64,000 bases of DNA, taken from positions 24,716 to 88,715 of the forward strand of contig JAHBYZ010000014.1 in assembly GCA_019635695.1 (NCBI GenBank). Direction: 5' to 3'. The position numbers and the translations under genes were made by a program. This DNA is from Rhizobiaceae bacterium. GTDB taxonomy: Bacteria; Pseudomonadota; Alphaproteobacteria; Rhizobiales; Rhizobiaceae. The notes under the pieces were generated by a model. The model did not search any database, was not told the origin of the DNA, and was given only the letters and a program-made list of their open reading frames with translations. This document shows, piece by piece, positions 27,408 to 35,994 of the stretch. How positions within the stretch are numbered: position 1 is the stretch's first letter; each line of letters starts with the position of its first letter.

Positions 27408-29456
27408 TTGGCGAAGACGACGACGAAGGCGCCGGCCGATAAGGCGAAGGCCGCCGCCCCGGCGGCAGCGGAAAAGAAGGCCGCCGCGGCCAAGGCCAAG
27501 CCGGCGTCCAGGGCAAAGGCTGCCGTGGTCGCGCCGCCGCCGCCCGCCGCCAAGGTGAAGAGGGCCGCTGCCAAGGCAAAGCCGGCTGCGGCGACCAAGC
27601 CTGTCGCCGCCGCCGCGACGGCAGCTCCCAAGGCGCCGAAGACGTCCGCCTCGACCGCCGCCAAAGCGTCGGCCAAGTCGGCTGTGAAGGCAAACGCGAC
27701 CTCAGCCGCCAGCCTGGCCGGGAAACCGGCAAAAACTTCCGCCGCCGAGCCGGTTCCGGCAGCGAAGGAAGCACCGAAGGCGGCAGCCAAGGGCGACGCC
27801 AAGCCGTGGTTTGCCAGCTACCCGCCCGGCATCGCAACGTCCATCGGCGAGATCACCGACAAGTCCATCGGCGACCTGCTGGTGGCGTCGTGCCGCAAAT
27901 ACGCCGACCGCACCGCCTTCACCTCCATGGGCAAGGGCATGACCTTCCGCGAGCTCGAGGAGAAGTCGCGCGCGCTTGCCGGTTATCTGCAGTCGCGGGG
28001 CTTGAAGAAAGGCGCGCGCGTCGCGCTGATGATGCCCAACGTGCTGCAGTACCCGGTGGCGCTGATGGCCGTGCTGCGCGCCGGCTACACGGTGGTCAAC
28101 GTCAACCCTCTCTATACCCCGCGCGAACTGGAGCACCAGCTCAAGGATTCCGGCGCCGAGGCTATCGTCATCCTCGAGAATTTCGCCAGCACCCTCCAGC
28201 AGGTGGTGGCGCGCACAAGCGTCAAGACCGTGATCGTCGCCGCGATGGGCGACCTGCTCGGTCTCAAGGGCTTCGTCGTCAATCTCGTCGTGCGCCGAGT
28301 GAAGAAGATGGTGCCGGCATGGTCGCTGCCCGGGCACGTCTCGTTCAACCATGCACTGTCCGAAGGCGCGGGCAAGACCTTCCGGCCGGGCGACGTCGGC
28401 CATGACGACATCGCCTTCCTGCAATATACCGGCGGCACGACGGGCGTGGCCAAGGGCGCCATGCTGACGCATCGCAACGTGCTCGCCAACGTGGCGCAGA
28501 ACGCGATCTGGGTGGAAGGCGCATTCATCGGCAGGAAGCGGCCGGAGCGGCTCACCTATGTCTGCGCGCTGCCGCTCTATCACATCTATGCGCTGACCGT
28601 GAACGCGATCATGGGCATGCAGCAGGGCGCGAACAACATCCTGATCGCCAACCCGCGCGACATCCCGGCCTTCGTCGGCGAGTTGAAGAAGCACGAGGTC
28701 CACATTTTCCCGGGTCTCAACACGCTGTTCAACGCGTTGCTCAACAATGCCGAGTTCCAGAAGCTCGACTTCAAGAATCTCTTCCTGACCTTCGGCGGCG
28801 GCATGGCAGTGCAGAGCGCGGTGGCCGAGCGTTGGAAGAAGCTCACCGGCAATGTCATCGCCGAGGGCTACGGCCTGTCGGAGACGTCGCCGGTGGCGAC
28901 CGCCAACCGCTTCGACGGCAAGGAGTTCACCGGCACCATCGGCCTGCCGATGCCTTCGACCGAGATCGAGATCCGCGACGACGACGGCAAGGCGGTCAAG
29001 CAGGGCGAGGTCGGCGAAATCTGCATCCGCGGGCCTCAGGTCATGGCCGGCTACTGGAACCGTCCCGACGAGACGGCCAAGGTGATGACCAGGGACGGTT
29101 TCTTCAAGTCCGGCGACATGGGCTTCATGGACAAGAACGGCTATGTGAAAATCGTCGACCGCAAGAAGGACATGATCCTCGTCTCCGGCTTCAACGTCTA
29201 TCCGAACGAGATCGAGGACGTCGTGGCGCAGCACCCGAAGGTGCTGGAGGTCGCGGCGATTGGCGTGCCGGACGAAAAGTCGGGTGAGGTGCCGAAGCTC
29301 TTCATCGTCAAGCGCGATCCGAGCCTGACGGCGGAGGAAGTGATCGACTTCACCAGGGACAAGCTGACCGCCTACAAGCGGCCCAAGCATATCGAGTTCC
29401 GGACCGAACTGCCGAAGACCAATGTCGGCAAGATCCTGCGCCGCGAACTGAGATAG
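27408..29456 (+). CDS. fadD: Long-chain acyl-CoA synthetase with histone-H1-like N-terminal tail
   Basis: A 682-residue AMP-forming acyl-CoA ligase. Residues about 132-682 are a complete FadD-type enzyme: P-loop QYTGGTTGVAKGAM (about 340-353), EGYGLSETSPV, the FKSGDMGFMD and DRKKDMILVSGFNVYPNEIE blocks and the C-terminal catalytic Lys in TNVGKILRREL. It would activate fatty acids for beta-oxidation or lipid synthesis. The first 131 residues are an Ala/Lys/Pro-rich low-complexity tail that resembles histone H1 or phasin-like C-tails and is not part of the family. The start is TTG at 27408 with GGGGAGGAC upstream; a shorter start near residue 130 is possible but has no better ribosome site. Confidence 0.9.
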   Translation: MAKTTTKAPADKAKAAAPAAAEKKAAAAKAKPASRAKAAVVAPPPPAAKVKRAAAKAKPAAATKPVAAAATAAPKAPKTSASTAAKASAKSAVKANATSAASLAGKPAKTSAAEPVPAAKEAPKAAAKGDAKPWFASYPPGIATSIGEITDKSIGDLLVASCRKYADRTAFTSMGKGMTFRELEEKSRALAGYLQSRGLKKGARVALMMPNVLQYPVALMAVLRAGYTVVNVNPLYTPRELEHQLKDSGAEAIVILENFASTLQQVVARTSVKTVIVAAMGDLLGLKGFVVNLVVRRVKKMVPAWSLPGHVSFNHALSEGAGKTFRPGDVGHDDIAFLQYTGGTTGVAKGAMLTHRNVLANVAQNAIWVEGAFIGRKRPERLTYVCALPLYHIYALTVNAIMGMQQGANNILIANPRDIPAFVGELKKHEVHIFPGLNTLFNALLNNAEFQKLDFKNLFLTFGGGMAVQSAVAERWKKLTGNVIAEGYGLSETSPVATANRFDGKEFTGTIGLPMPSTEIEIRDDDGKAVKQGEVGEICIRGPQVMAGYWNRPDETAKVMTRDGFFKSGDMGFMDKNGYVKIVDRKKDMILVSGFNVYPNEIEDVVAQHPKVLEVAAIGVPDEKSGEVPKLFIVKRDPSLTAEEVIDFTRDKLTAYKRPKHIEFRTELPKTNVGKILRRELR

Positions 29457-29502
29457 CGGCTTCGATTTTCATCGGTCGCTAGCGGCTTCCAGGCAAGTGA
29501 AC

Positions 29503-29525
29503 GCGGGCCTCCATCGGAGGCCCGC
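29503..29525 (+). terminator. Terminator hairpin after the acyl-CoA ligase
   Basis: A perfect 10-base-pair stem GCGGGCCTCC / GGAGGCCCGC with a 3-base loop begins 47 bases after the ligase stop and is followed by ATCGTTTG, a weak T tract. This is a plausible intrinsic terminator separating the ligase from the next operon. Confidence 0.65.
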
Positions 29526-29934
29526 ATCGTTTGATGCGACTTGTATGCTCAAGGCCTGACGAGTGCGTGGTCATCGTGTGTCCGTCATGGACGGCGCGGC
29601 CAAGCAACGGTCGCGCGTGGACGGATCGGGTGGGTCTCCACTCGCGGTGCGTCGCTTCCTTGAAGCTCTGGCGCGCTCCTTGTTGAGAGCGATCTGTCGT
29701 CGGTGACTGCCATCCGTGCTTTTCAAATGAGCCCATTGCGGTGCGGATCCCGCACCGACACGTTCGCAATCCGGATCCCGCCTATTCCCCTCTTCGGACA
29801 GCCATGCGGCAGCCCAAGACTTACCGCACTTGACTGAATTAACCAGATAGTTCAAATGAACGGTAGGTGGACGTTTCGACGTTCACGCGCGGGAGGAACG
29901 GCGACGCAGATCGCGAAGCCGGCGCGGAGGGGAA
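29526..29934. other. Non-coding stretch upstream of the shikimate-dehydrogenase-like gene
   Basis: These 409 bases hold no ORF with family resemblance. The base composition is less GC-rich than the flanks. A TTGACT hexamer at 29830-29835 could be a -35 box, and a short inverted repeat GTTCA-AA-TGAAC at 29850-29861 sits just behind it, where an operator would block transcription of the following operon. I see no RNA gene. Confidence 0.4.
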
Positions 29935-30858
29935 TTGGACGCTCTGGCTGCGAAGGCGGTTCGAACGGACGGCGACGCCGCTGGCAGGCGCGCGGTGCTG
30001 GTCGGTCTCATCGGCCAAGGCATCCGGCTTTCGCGTACACCGTTGATGCATGAAAGCGAGGGGCGGGCGCAGGGACTTCCCTATATCTACCGCCTGCTCG
30101 ACACCGACTGCATGGGCGATCCGCCGCCGTCGCTGGATGAACTTGTCCGCTCCGCCGAGCGGTTTGGCTTCTGTGGCTTCAACGTCACCTTCCCGTACAA
30201 GCAGGAAATCCTGCCGCTTCTCGACGAGCTTTCGCCGACAGCCCGCGACCTCGGTTCGGTCAACACAGTGGTTCTGAGGGACGGGCGCCGGGTCGGCCAC
30301 AACACCGACATGTGGGGCTTTCGCGAGAGCTTCCGAACCGGCATGTCGGGCGCTGCGCGCGACAGCGTGCTGCTGCTCGGAGCCGGCGGAGCGGGGGTCG
30401 CAGTCGCCTTTGCACTGCTGGAAATCGGCGCCGGGCGACTGCTGGTGCATGACGTCGACAAGGTCCGTGCCGATGCGCTTGTGGCGCGCTTGACGGCGCG
30501 GTTCGGAGGTGGCCGGGCCGAACTTGCAGGCGACGTCGCACGCGCTGTGCGACGGGCCGACGGCATCGTCAACGCCACGCCCGTGGGTATGTCCAAATCG
30601 CCCGGCATTCCGCTTCCGGCGACGCTGTTGCGTGCCACGCACTGGGTTGCAGACATCGTCTACGTCCCGCTCGAAACGGAATTGCTGAGCCGGGCGCGCG
30701 AGGTGGGCTGCCGCACGCTCTCGGGCGAGGGGATGGCGGTCCATCAGGCGGTCCGCGCATTCGAGCACTTCACCGGCATCGCGCCGGACGCAGATCGTAT
30801 GAAGGCGACCTTCGCGGCCTTCGACGGGAGACCGGCGCACGCCGGGGGCGGCAGCTAG
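29935..30858 (+). CDS. Shikimate/quinate dehydrogenase family protein (AroE-like)
   Basis: A 307-residue AroE-family protein. The substrate domain has GQGIRLSRTPLMHESEG and the catalytic GFNVTFPYKQE (Lys in the PYK motif), then DLGSVNTVV and HNTDMWGF with the catalytic Asp; the NAD(P) domain has LLLGAGGAGVAVAFAL and the later NATPVGM and Gln in HQAVRAFEHF. The insert PYIYRLLDTDCMG and the position beside a TRAP transporter fit a catabolic quinate/shikimate-type enzyme more than the housekeeping AroE. The start is TTG at 29935 with GGAGGGG 4 bases upstream. Confidence 0.85.
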   Translation: MDALAAKAVRTDGDAAGRRAVLVGLIGQGIRLSRTPLMHESEGRAQGLPYIYRLLDTDCMGDPPPSLDELVRSAERFGFCGFNVTFPYKQEILPLLDELSPTARDLGSVNTVVLRDGRRVGHNTDMWGFRESFRTGMSGAARDSVLLLGAGGAGVAVAFALLEIGAGRLLVHDVDKVRADALVARLTARFGGGRAELAGDVARAVRRADGIVNATPVGMSKSPGIPLPATLLRATHWVADIVYVPLETELLSRAREVGCRTLSGEGMAVHQAVRAFEHFTGIAPDADRMKATFAAFDGRPAHAGGGS

Positions 30859-30904
30859 TCGGCCGTATCAATTTTCGAGCGCAGGAACCTAGGGAGGAAA
30901 CCAA

Positions 30905-31885
30905 ATGCGTTCACTGGCAAGGCAACTGATGATGGGGGCAGCCGCTGTCGCGGTGACGTGCTCGGCAGCGCTCGCTCAGAGCAAGGTCGAGATCGTCTAT
31001 TCGGACACGGTCCCCGAAACCGACATCCGCACCACGATTCTGCGCAAGGAGTTCGGCGAGTGCCTGGGCGGCGAGTTCGATTTCAAGTCGTACCACGGCG
31101 CGACCCTCTTCAAGCAGGGCACGGAACTGACCGCGATGCAGCGCGGCAACCTCGATATGGCCAACCTCGCCGTGTTCGACTTCTACAACCAGGTGCCGCA
31201 GACCGCGATACTGGGAACCGCCTACCTGTACCGCAACTATGAGCACATGCGCGCCGTCACCGGCTCGCCGATCATGGAAGACATGTGGAGGCAGATCGAG
31301 GAGAAGGCGGGCGTCAAGGTGCTCTCCAACCCCTATATCGGCACCCGCCATCTCAACCTGAAGGGCGACAAGAAGATCATGGTGCCGGCCGACCTCGCCG
31401 GCGTGAAGCTGCGCATGCCGGGTGGCGAAGGCTGGCAGTTCGTCGGCGAAGCGCTTGGCGCCAATCCGACGCCGATGGCTTTCACCGAGGTCTATACCGG
31501 CCTGCAGACCGGCGCGATCGACGCGCAGGACAATCCGCTGCCAGCCGACAAGGCGATGAAGTTCTACGAGGTGACTGACCAGATCGTCCTCACCGGTCAC
31601 CTGATCGCCAACAACCAGCACGCCATCTCGATGACGAAGTGGAACAGCCTCACGCCTGCGCAGCAGACCAAGGTCCAGGAATGCGCCCTGAACTTCCAGG
31701 CGAAGCTCGACGAGGAGATCATTCGCCAGGAGGCGGAACTGGTCGAGTTCTTTAAGGGCGAAGGCCTCGACGTCTATGAGCCCAACAAGGAGGCGTTCCG
31801 AACCCACGTGCTCGAGAAGTACAAGGCCTCGAAATTCTCGGCCGACTGGCCGGAAGGCCTGCTCGACAAGATCAACGCGCTCTGA
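30905..31885 (+). CDS. TRAP transporter substrate-binding protein (DctP)
   Basis: A 326-residue periplasmic DctP-family receptor. The signal peptide (RSLARQLMMGAAAVAVTCSAALA) is probably cut near residue 24. Family landmarks are GNLDMANLAVFDFYNQVP, the ligand-anchoring Arg region GVKLRMPGGEGWQF (about 160-173) and FTEVYTGLQTGAIDAQDNPLP. TRAP receptors bind carboxylates, so an organic acid is expected; quinate, shikimate or an aromatic acid would suit the neighbours. GGGAGG precedes the ATG. An 11-base-pair hairpin follows the gene. Confidence 0.9.
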   Translation: MRSLARQLMMGAAAVAVTCSAALAQSKVEIVYSDTVPETDIRTTILRKEFGECLGGEFDFKSYHGATLFKQGTELTAMQRGNLDMANLAVFDFYNQVPQTAILGTAYLYRNYEHMRAVTGSPIMEDMWRQIEEKAGVKVLSNPYIGTRHLNLKGDKKIMVPADLAGVKLRMPGGEGWQFVGEALGANPTPMAFTEVYTGLQTGAIDAQDNPLPADKAMKFYEVTDQIVLTGHLIANNQHAISMTKWNSLTPAQQTKVQECALNFQAKLDEEIIRQEAELVEFFKGEGLDVYEPNKEAFRTHVLEKYKASKFSADWPEGLLDKINAL

Positions 31886-31898
31886 GCTGAACGCCTGA

Positions 31899-31925
31899 GC
31901 CCCCGGCGGGGTGACCGCCGGGGGC
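31899..31925 (+). terminator. Hairpin between TRAP receptor and permease genes
   Basis: A perfect 11-base-pair stem GCCCCCGGCGG / CCGCCGGGGGC with a 5-base loop starts 13 bases after the receptor stop and ends 20 bases before the small permease ATG. No T tract follows. It probably stabilises the receptor mRNA or attenuates the permease genes. Confidence 0.6.
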
Positions 31926-31945
31926 CCGGGCGCGCGGGGACCACA

Positions 31946-32476
31946 ATGAAATTCTTGCCGGTCATTGGCGCCTGGCTGCGGCGCCGCGCTGAAGATGTCA
32001 TCGTTCTGCTACTCGGCAGCATGTTCGCGACGTTCCTCATTCAGATCGTGTTTCGCTACGTGCTCAACCTGCCGCTCGGCTGGACGATCGAGTACGTCAC
32101 CGTCGCGTGGCTGTGGGGTATCCTGTTCGGTTATGCCTTCGTACTCAGGCGTGAAGACATCATCGTCTTCGACCTGCTCTACAATGCAGTGCCGGACGGC
32201 ATGCGCCGGGCGATGGCGGTGGCCGCCAACATGCTCTGCATCGTCATCATGGCCTGGTCGCTGCCCAAGGCCTACGACTACGTGACCTTCATGAAGGTCG
32301 AACGCACGGCCTTCCTGCAGATGCGTTTCGACCTGCTCTTCGCCATCTATATCCCCTTCGTGCTCTCGATCATCGTTCGCTCGGCGCTCGACATCTGGCG
32401 AGCCCTCACGGGCCGCGAACTCGTGCACGACATGTTCGCCCAGCCGGAAGCCGCGGGGACCGACAAGCATGCTTGA
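31946..32476 (+). CDS. TRAP transporter small permease (DctQ)
   Basis: A 176-residue membrane protein with four hydrophobic helices (about residues 17-38, 50-70, 90-110 and 128-148), the usual topology of DctQ. The motif LGWTIEYVTVAWLWGILFG in the second helix is typical. DctQ holds the DctM subunit and the receptor together. Its stop lies 8 bases inside the dctM reading frame, so the two are translationally coupled. Confidence 0.88.
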   Translation: MKFLPVIGAWLRRRAEDVIVLLLGSMFATFLIQIVFRYVLNLPLGWTIEYVTVAWLWGILFGYAFVLRREDIIVFDLLYNAVPDGMRRAMAVAANMLCIVIMAWSLPKAYDYVTFMKVERTAFLQMRFDLLFAIYIPFVLSIIVRSALDIWRALTGRELVHDMFAQPEAAGTDKHA

Positions 32477-33764
32477 TCCGATGACGCTTTCCATCGTGGT
32501 CATCGTGTTGATGACACTGTTCGGCCTCTCGATCGGCATAGCCATGCTGGCCGGCACCGTCGTCTATCTGGGCATGAAGGGCTTCGACACCTCGATCGCC
32601 GCCGAGACGATGCTGCAGGGCCTGTTCAACTCCTATTCCCTGCTGGCCATACCGCTTTTCATCCTCGCCGCCGACATAATGAACACCGGCTCGCTGGCAG
32701 AACGGTTGCTGCGCTTCTCGCATGCGCTGGTCGGTCGCTTCAAAGGCGGGCTGGGCTACGTCAACATCGTGTCGTCGATCATCTTCTCGGGCATGTCGGG
32801 TTCGGCGGTGGCCGACGCGGTGGGCATGGGCCGCGTCGAAATCCACATGATGACCAAGGACGGCCACTATCCGAAGAGCTACGCCGGAGCGCTCACTGCG
32901 GCGTCGGCAACCATCGGCCCAATCATCCCGCCGTCGATCCCGCTTGTACTCTACGCGCTCGTCTCCGACGCTTCAGTCGGCTACCTCTTCGCCGCGGGCA
33001 TTTTGCCCGGCCTGCTGATGGGGGTGATGCTGCTCGTAATGAACGGTATCGCCGCGCGACGCCGCAATTTCCCGGTCGATAACACTGTGCCGGTTTCCGA
33101 ACTGCCGCGTGCCTTCGTCCAGGCCATACCAGCGCTGATGTTGCCGGTTATCCTGCTTGGCGGCATCTACGGCGGCGTGATGACGCCCACCGAAGCAGCG
33201 GCGGTCGCCGCCGGCTATGCCCTGCTGATCTCGGTGGTGCTCTACCGCTCGGTCAGCTTCCGTCAGTTCTACAACACGCTGCTCACCAGCGCGCGCTCGA
33301 CCGCTGCAGTCGGCATTCTTGTCGCCGGCTCCCTGGCCTTCAACTATGTCATCACGCGCGAGAACGTGCCCGACATGCTCGCCGCCTGGATGGCCCAATT
33401 CGAGCTGTCGGCAACGGGTTTCCTGATCGCGATCAACATCCTGTTCCTCATCCTCGGATGCTTCCTCGAGGCCGGGGCCGTCCTGCTGATCGTGGTGCCT
33501 ATCTTCATCCCAACCGTGCATGCGCTGGGCATCGACACGGTCCATTTCGGCATCGTCGTGGTGATCAACTCGATGATCGGCCTGCTCACGCCGCCATACG
33601 GCCTGCTGCTCTTCATCGTCGCCAACATCACGCGCGAGCCGCTTGGCGTGCTCGTCAAGGACATCATGCCGTTCATTATCGGCCTGCTGATCGCCCTGGC
33701 GATCGTGACGTTCTGGCCCGACTTCGTGCTCTATGTGCCACGGCTCCTAGGATACCGCGGCTGA
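32469..33764 (+). CDS. TRAP transporter large permease (DctM)
   Basis: A 431-residue polytopic membrane protein, the sodium-driven transport subunit of the TRAP system. Signature blocks are SGMSGSAVADAVGMG (about 98-112), ATIGPIIPPSIPLVLYA (about 145-162) and the late LTPPYGLLLFIVANITREP. Length and about twelve hydrophobic segments match DctM. It starts inside dctQ and is followed after 13 bases by an esterase gene on the same strand. Confidence 0.92.
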   Translation: MLDPMTLSIVVIVLMTLFGLSIGIAMLAGTVVYLGMKGFDTSIAAETMLQGLFNSYSLLAIPLFILAADIMNTGSLAERLLRFSHALVGRFKGGLGYVNIVSSIIFSGMSGSAVADAVGMGRVEIHMMTKDGHYPKSYAGALTAASATIGPIIPPSIPLVLYALVSDASVGYLFAAGILPGLLMGVMLLVMNGIAARRRNFPVDNTVPVSELPRAFVQAIPALMLPVILLGGIYGGVMTPTEAAAVAAGYALLISVVLYRSVSFRQFYNTLLTSARSTAAVGILVAGSLAFNYVITRENVPDMLAAWMAQFELSATGFLIAINILFLILGCFLEAGAVLLIVVPIFIPTVHALGIDTVHFGIVVVINSMIGLLTPPYGLLLFIVANITREPLGVLVKDIMPFIIGLLIALAIVTFWPDFVLYVPRLLGYRG

Positions 33765-33777
33765 GGAAGGAAAATAC

Positions 33778-34707
33778 ATGCTCGATCCCGAACTCGAAGG
33801 TTTCCTCAAGGTCTGGAACGCCGGATGGAGTGTCCTGCCGGCCGATGCCACGCCGCGCGAACGTCGCGTCCTGTTTGAGTACATCGCCGCCGATATGGCA
33901 TTGCCCAGGCCATCTGGCGTACGGACGTCGGCGCGGTTCGTGCCCTGCGAAGGCCGGCTCGTGACGGTGCGGGTGGATCGCTTCGAGGACGACGGCGCGC
34001 AGCCCTGCCTGATCTACATGCATGGCGGCGCCTGGATGCAGGGCAGCCCGATGACGCATGCCGACATCACCATGCGGATTGCCGCGGCCAATCGGCAGAC
34101 CGTCATCAGCGTCGACTACGCCCTTTCGCCCGAATGGCCTTTTCCGCAGGCGGTGAACGAGTGCCGCGATGTGGCGAAATGGGTGCGTGCCAATGCAGCC
34201 GCGCTCGATGTGGACACGAGTCGCATCGCGATCGGCGGCGACAGCGCCGGCGCCAATCTGGCCGCGGCCGCCTGCCTTGCGTTGCGCGGTACGGCGGACC
34301 TGCCGATGGCGCAGCTTCTCATCTACCCGTGCGTGCACTTTGAGATGTCGTTTCCCGCTTACAGGGAAAACGCCGATGCGCCGTTGCTGCAGACCAAGGG
34401 CATGCCGGGGGTGAACGCCATGTACGTGCCGAAGGAGACGGACCGGAAGAACCCGCTGGCTGCACCGCTGCATGCCGAAAGCCATGCCGGCCTGCCGCCT
34501 GCCTTTGTCGCCGTCGCGCAATACGATCCATTGCGCGACGACGGCTATGCCTATGCGGACCAGCTGCGTGCGGCGGGTGTGGCGGTGGAGGTCGATGACG
34601 GCAAGGGCCTCATCCACGGCTATCTGCGGGCGATGGAATATTGCCGCGCTTCGCGCGACAGCCTGGGGCGCATGTGCGCCTGGTTGGCGAAGCGATACGC
34701 AGGCTGA
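33778..34707 (+). CDS. Alpha/beta hydrolase, HSL/acetyl-esterase family
   Basis: A 309-residue hydrolase of the hormone-sensitive-lipase group. The oxyanion-hole motif HGGAWMQG (about residues 81-88), nucleophile elbow GGDSAGANLA (about 154-163), an Asp in AQYDPLRDDG and the catalytic His in GLIHGYLRA give a full Ser-Asp-His triad. No signal peptide is visible, so it should act in the cytoplasm. GGAAGGAAAA precedes the ATG. Position straight after the TRAP permease suggests that it hydrolyses an ester brought in by that transporter; this is inference. Confidence 0.88.
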   Translation: MLDPELEGFLKVWNAGWSVLPADATPRERRVLFEYIAADMALPRPSGVRTSARFVPCEGRLVTVRVDRFEDDGAQPCLIYMHGGAWMQGSPMTHADITMRIAAANRQTVISVDYALSPEWPFPQAVNECRDVAKWVRANAAALDVDTSRIAIGGDSAGANLAAAACLALRGTADLPMAQLLIYPCVHFEMSFPAYRENADAPLLQTKGMPGVNAMYVPKETDRKNPLAAPLHAESHAGLPPAFVAVAQYDPLRDDGYAYADQLRAAGVAVEVDDGKGLIHGYLRAMEYCRASRDSLGRMCAWLAKRYAG

Positions 34708-34721
34708 CGGGCGTGGCGTCG

Positions 34722-35192
34722 ATGCCTGTCGTTCCGGCGCGGCCGGGGCTGGATTTCGTGTTCAGAATTCGGGCCTCTATCGCGCCGGCGCGAAGCGGCG
34801 GACCGGGCCGCAACGGCGAGCGCCTGCATATCGCAATCACCGGTGGGACGGTCGACGGGCCGCGGCTCACCGGCACGATCGCTGCGGGCGGATCCGACTG
34901 GCCGCTGGTCAGGCCCGACGGCAGCTCGGCCATCAGCGCGCGCTACACCATCGTCGCCGCCGACGGCACGCCCGTCTATGTCCGCAATGACGGGCTGCGG
35001 GTCTCGAACCCCGAGGTGACCGCGCGTCTGCGCGCAGGAGATCCCGTCGATCCCTCCGAATTCTACTTCCGCTCTGCACCCGTCTTCGAGGCGCCGGAGG
35101 GCGCGCATGCCTGGCTGAACGAGGCGATATTCGTCGCCAGTCTTTGCCGCGACGCCGATCAGGTGGTCGTTGACGTGTTCCGCGTCACCTAG
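34722..35192 (+). CDS. DUF3237 family protein
   Basis: A protein of about 156 residues of the DUF3237 family, recognised from GLDFVFRIRASI, ITGGTVDGPRLTGTIAAGGSDW, the central VRPDGSSAISARYTIVAADGTPVYVRNDG and FYFRSAPVFEAPEG. The fold is a beta-barrel and no reaction is proved; members often lie in aromatic-compound clusters. The start is uncertain: ATG at 34722 gives the usual N-terminus, but GTG at 34713 is possible, and a longer reading overlaps the esterase. It follows the esterase stop within 15 bases, so it belongs to the same operon. Confidence 0.8.
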   Translation: MPVVPARPGLDFVFRIRASIAPARSGGPGRNGERLHIAITGGTVDGPRLTGTIAAGGSDWPLVRPDGSSAISARYTIVAADGTPVYVRNDGLRVSNPEVTARLRAGDPVDPSEFYFRSAPVFEAPEGAHAWLNEAIFVASLCRDADQVVVDVFRVT

Positions 35193-35205
35193 ACGGAAAC
35201 CGCGT

Positions 35206-35976
35206 TCATTCTCCCGTGAAACTGGGCTTCCGTCTGGCCATGAAGGCGGCAACGCCTTCGGCAGCATCGGCAGAGATGGCGAGCCGCGATTGCTCCACCG
35301 CCTCGCGCGAAAACGCCTCATCGAAGGAGAGCCTGTCCATCTGACGCAGCAGGCGCTTGGCGGCGGCGGCGGCGAGTGGTGCGCCGGACGCAAGACGCTT
35401 GGCCAGCGCCGTCGTCTCGGCGTCGAGCGTGCCGTCCGCGGCGGCCAGATTGGCGAGACCGTGATCAACAGCCTCGGCAGCGGTGATCTTGCGGCCCTCC
35501 AGGATGGTCTGCAGCGCATGACGGTAGCCCAGCGCGCGCAGGAGCTGCCAGCAGGCGCCGCCGTCCGGCACAAGCCCGATTGCCGCGAACGCCATGTAGA
35601 TTGTCGCGTCGGCGTCCATCGTCATCAGGTCGCAGGCCATGGCGATGGCCCCGCCGATGCCTGCCGCCGACCCGTGCACCTGCGCAATCCAGATCTTCGA
35701 GCTGGCGGCGATGCCGGTGAAGATCGGCCGGTATTCCGCGTCAAGAATGAGGTGGACAGGTGCATCGGGCTGCTCGGTCACATCCGCCCCGGCGCAGAAG
35801 CCGCGCCCCGCTCCCGAGAGTATCACGACCCGCGCTGCGTCGCGCCCTTCGACATCGGCCACGGCATCGCGCAGGGCTCGCCGCATCTCTGCGTTCAGAG
35901 CGTTGAACGCCGCGGGCCTGTTGAGGATGATGCGGGCGATGGCGCCGTCCTGCTCGACATTGACCAGTTTCGACAT
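35206..35976 (-). CDS. Enoyl-CoA hydratase/isomerase family protein
   Basis: A 256-residue crotonase-fold enzyme. The oxyanion-hole strands are SGAGRGFCAGAD (about residues 55-66) and QVHGSAAGIGGAIAMACDL (about 98-116). At the first catalytic position classical hydratases have Glu, but here the segment reads YMAFAAIGLVPDGGACW: Ala near the first Glu site and an Asp in VPD at the second. That VPD pattern is typical of PaaG-type isomerases or hydratases. It may act on an unsaturated or cyclic CoA ester. Stop codons of this gene and the DUF3237 gene are 13 bases apart (convergent). Confidence 0.85.
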   Translation of the reverse strand: MSKLVNVEQDGAIARIILNRPAAFNALNAEMRRALRDAVADVEGRDAARVVILSGAGRGFCAGADVTEQPDAPVHLILDAEYRPIFTGIAASSKIWIAQVHGSAAGIGGAIAMACDLMTMDADATIYMAFAAIGLVPDGGACWQLLRALGYRHALQTILEGRKITAAEAVDHGLANLAAADGTLDAETTALAKRLASGAPLAAAAAKRLLRQMDRLSFDEAFSREAVEQSRLAISADAAEGVAAFMARRKPSFTGE

Positions 35977-35994
35977 GCTGGCGTTCCGCCCGGG

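Noticed and set aside
29479..29855. Minus-strand ORFs in the gap after the acyl-CoA ligase
   Set aside because: Atypical composition, no ribosome site, no family resemblance; one overlaps the terminator hairpin.
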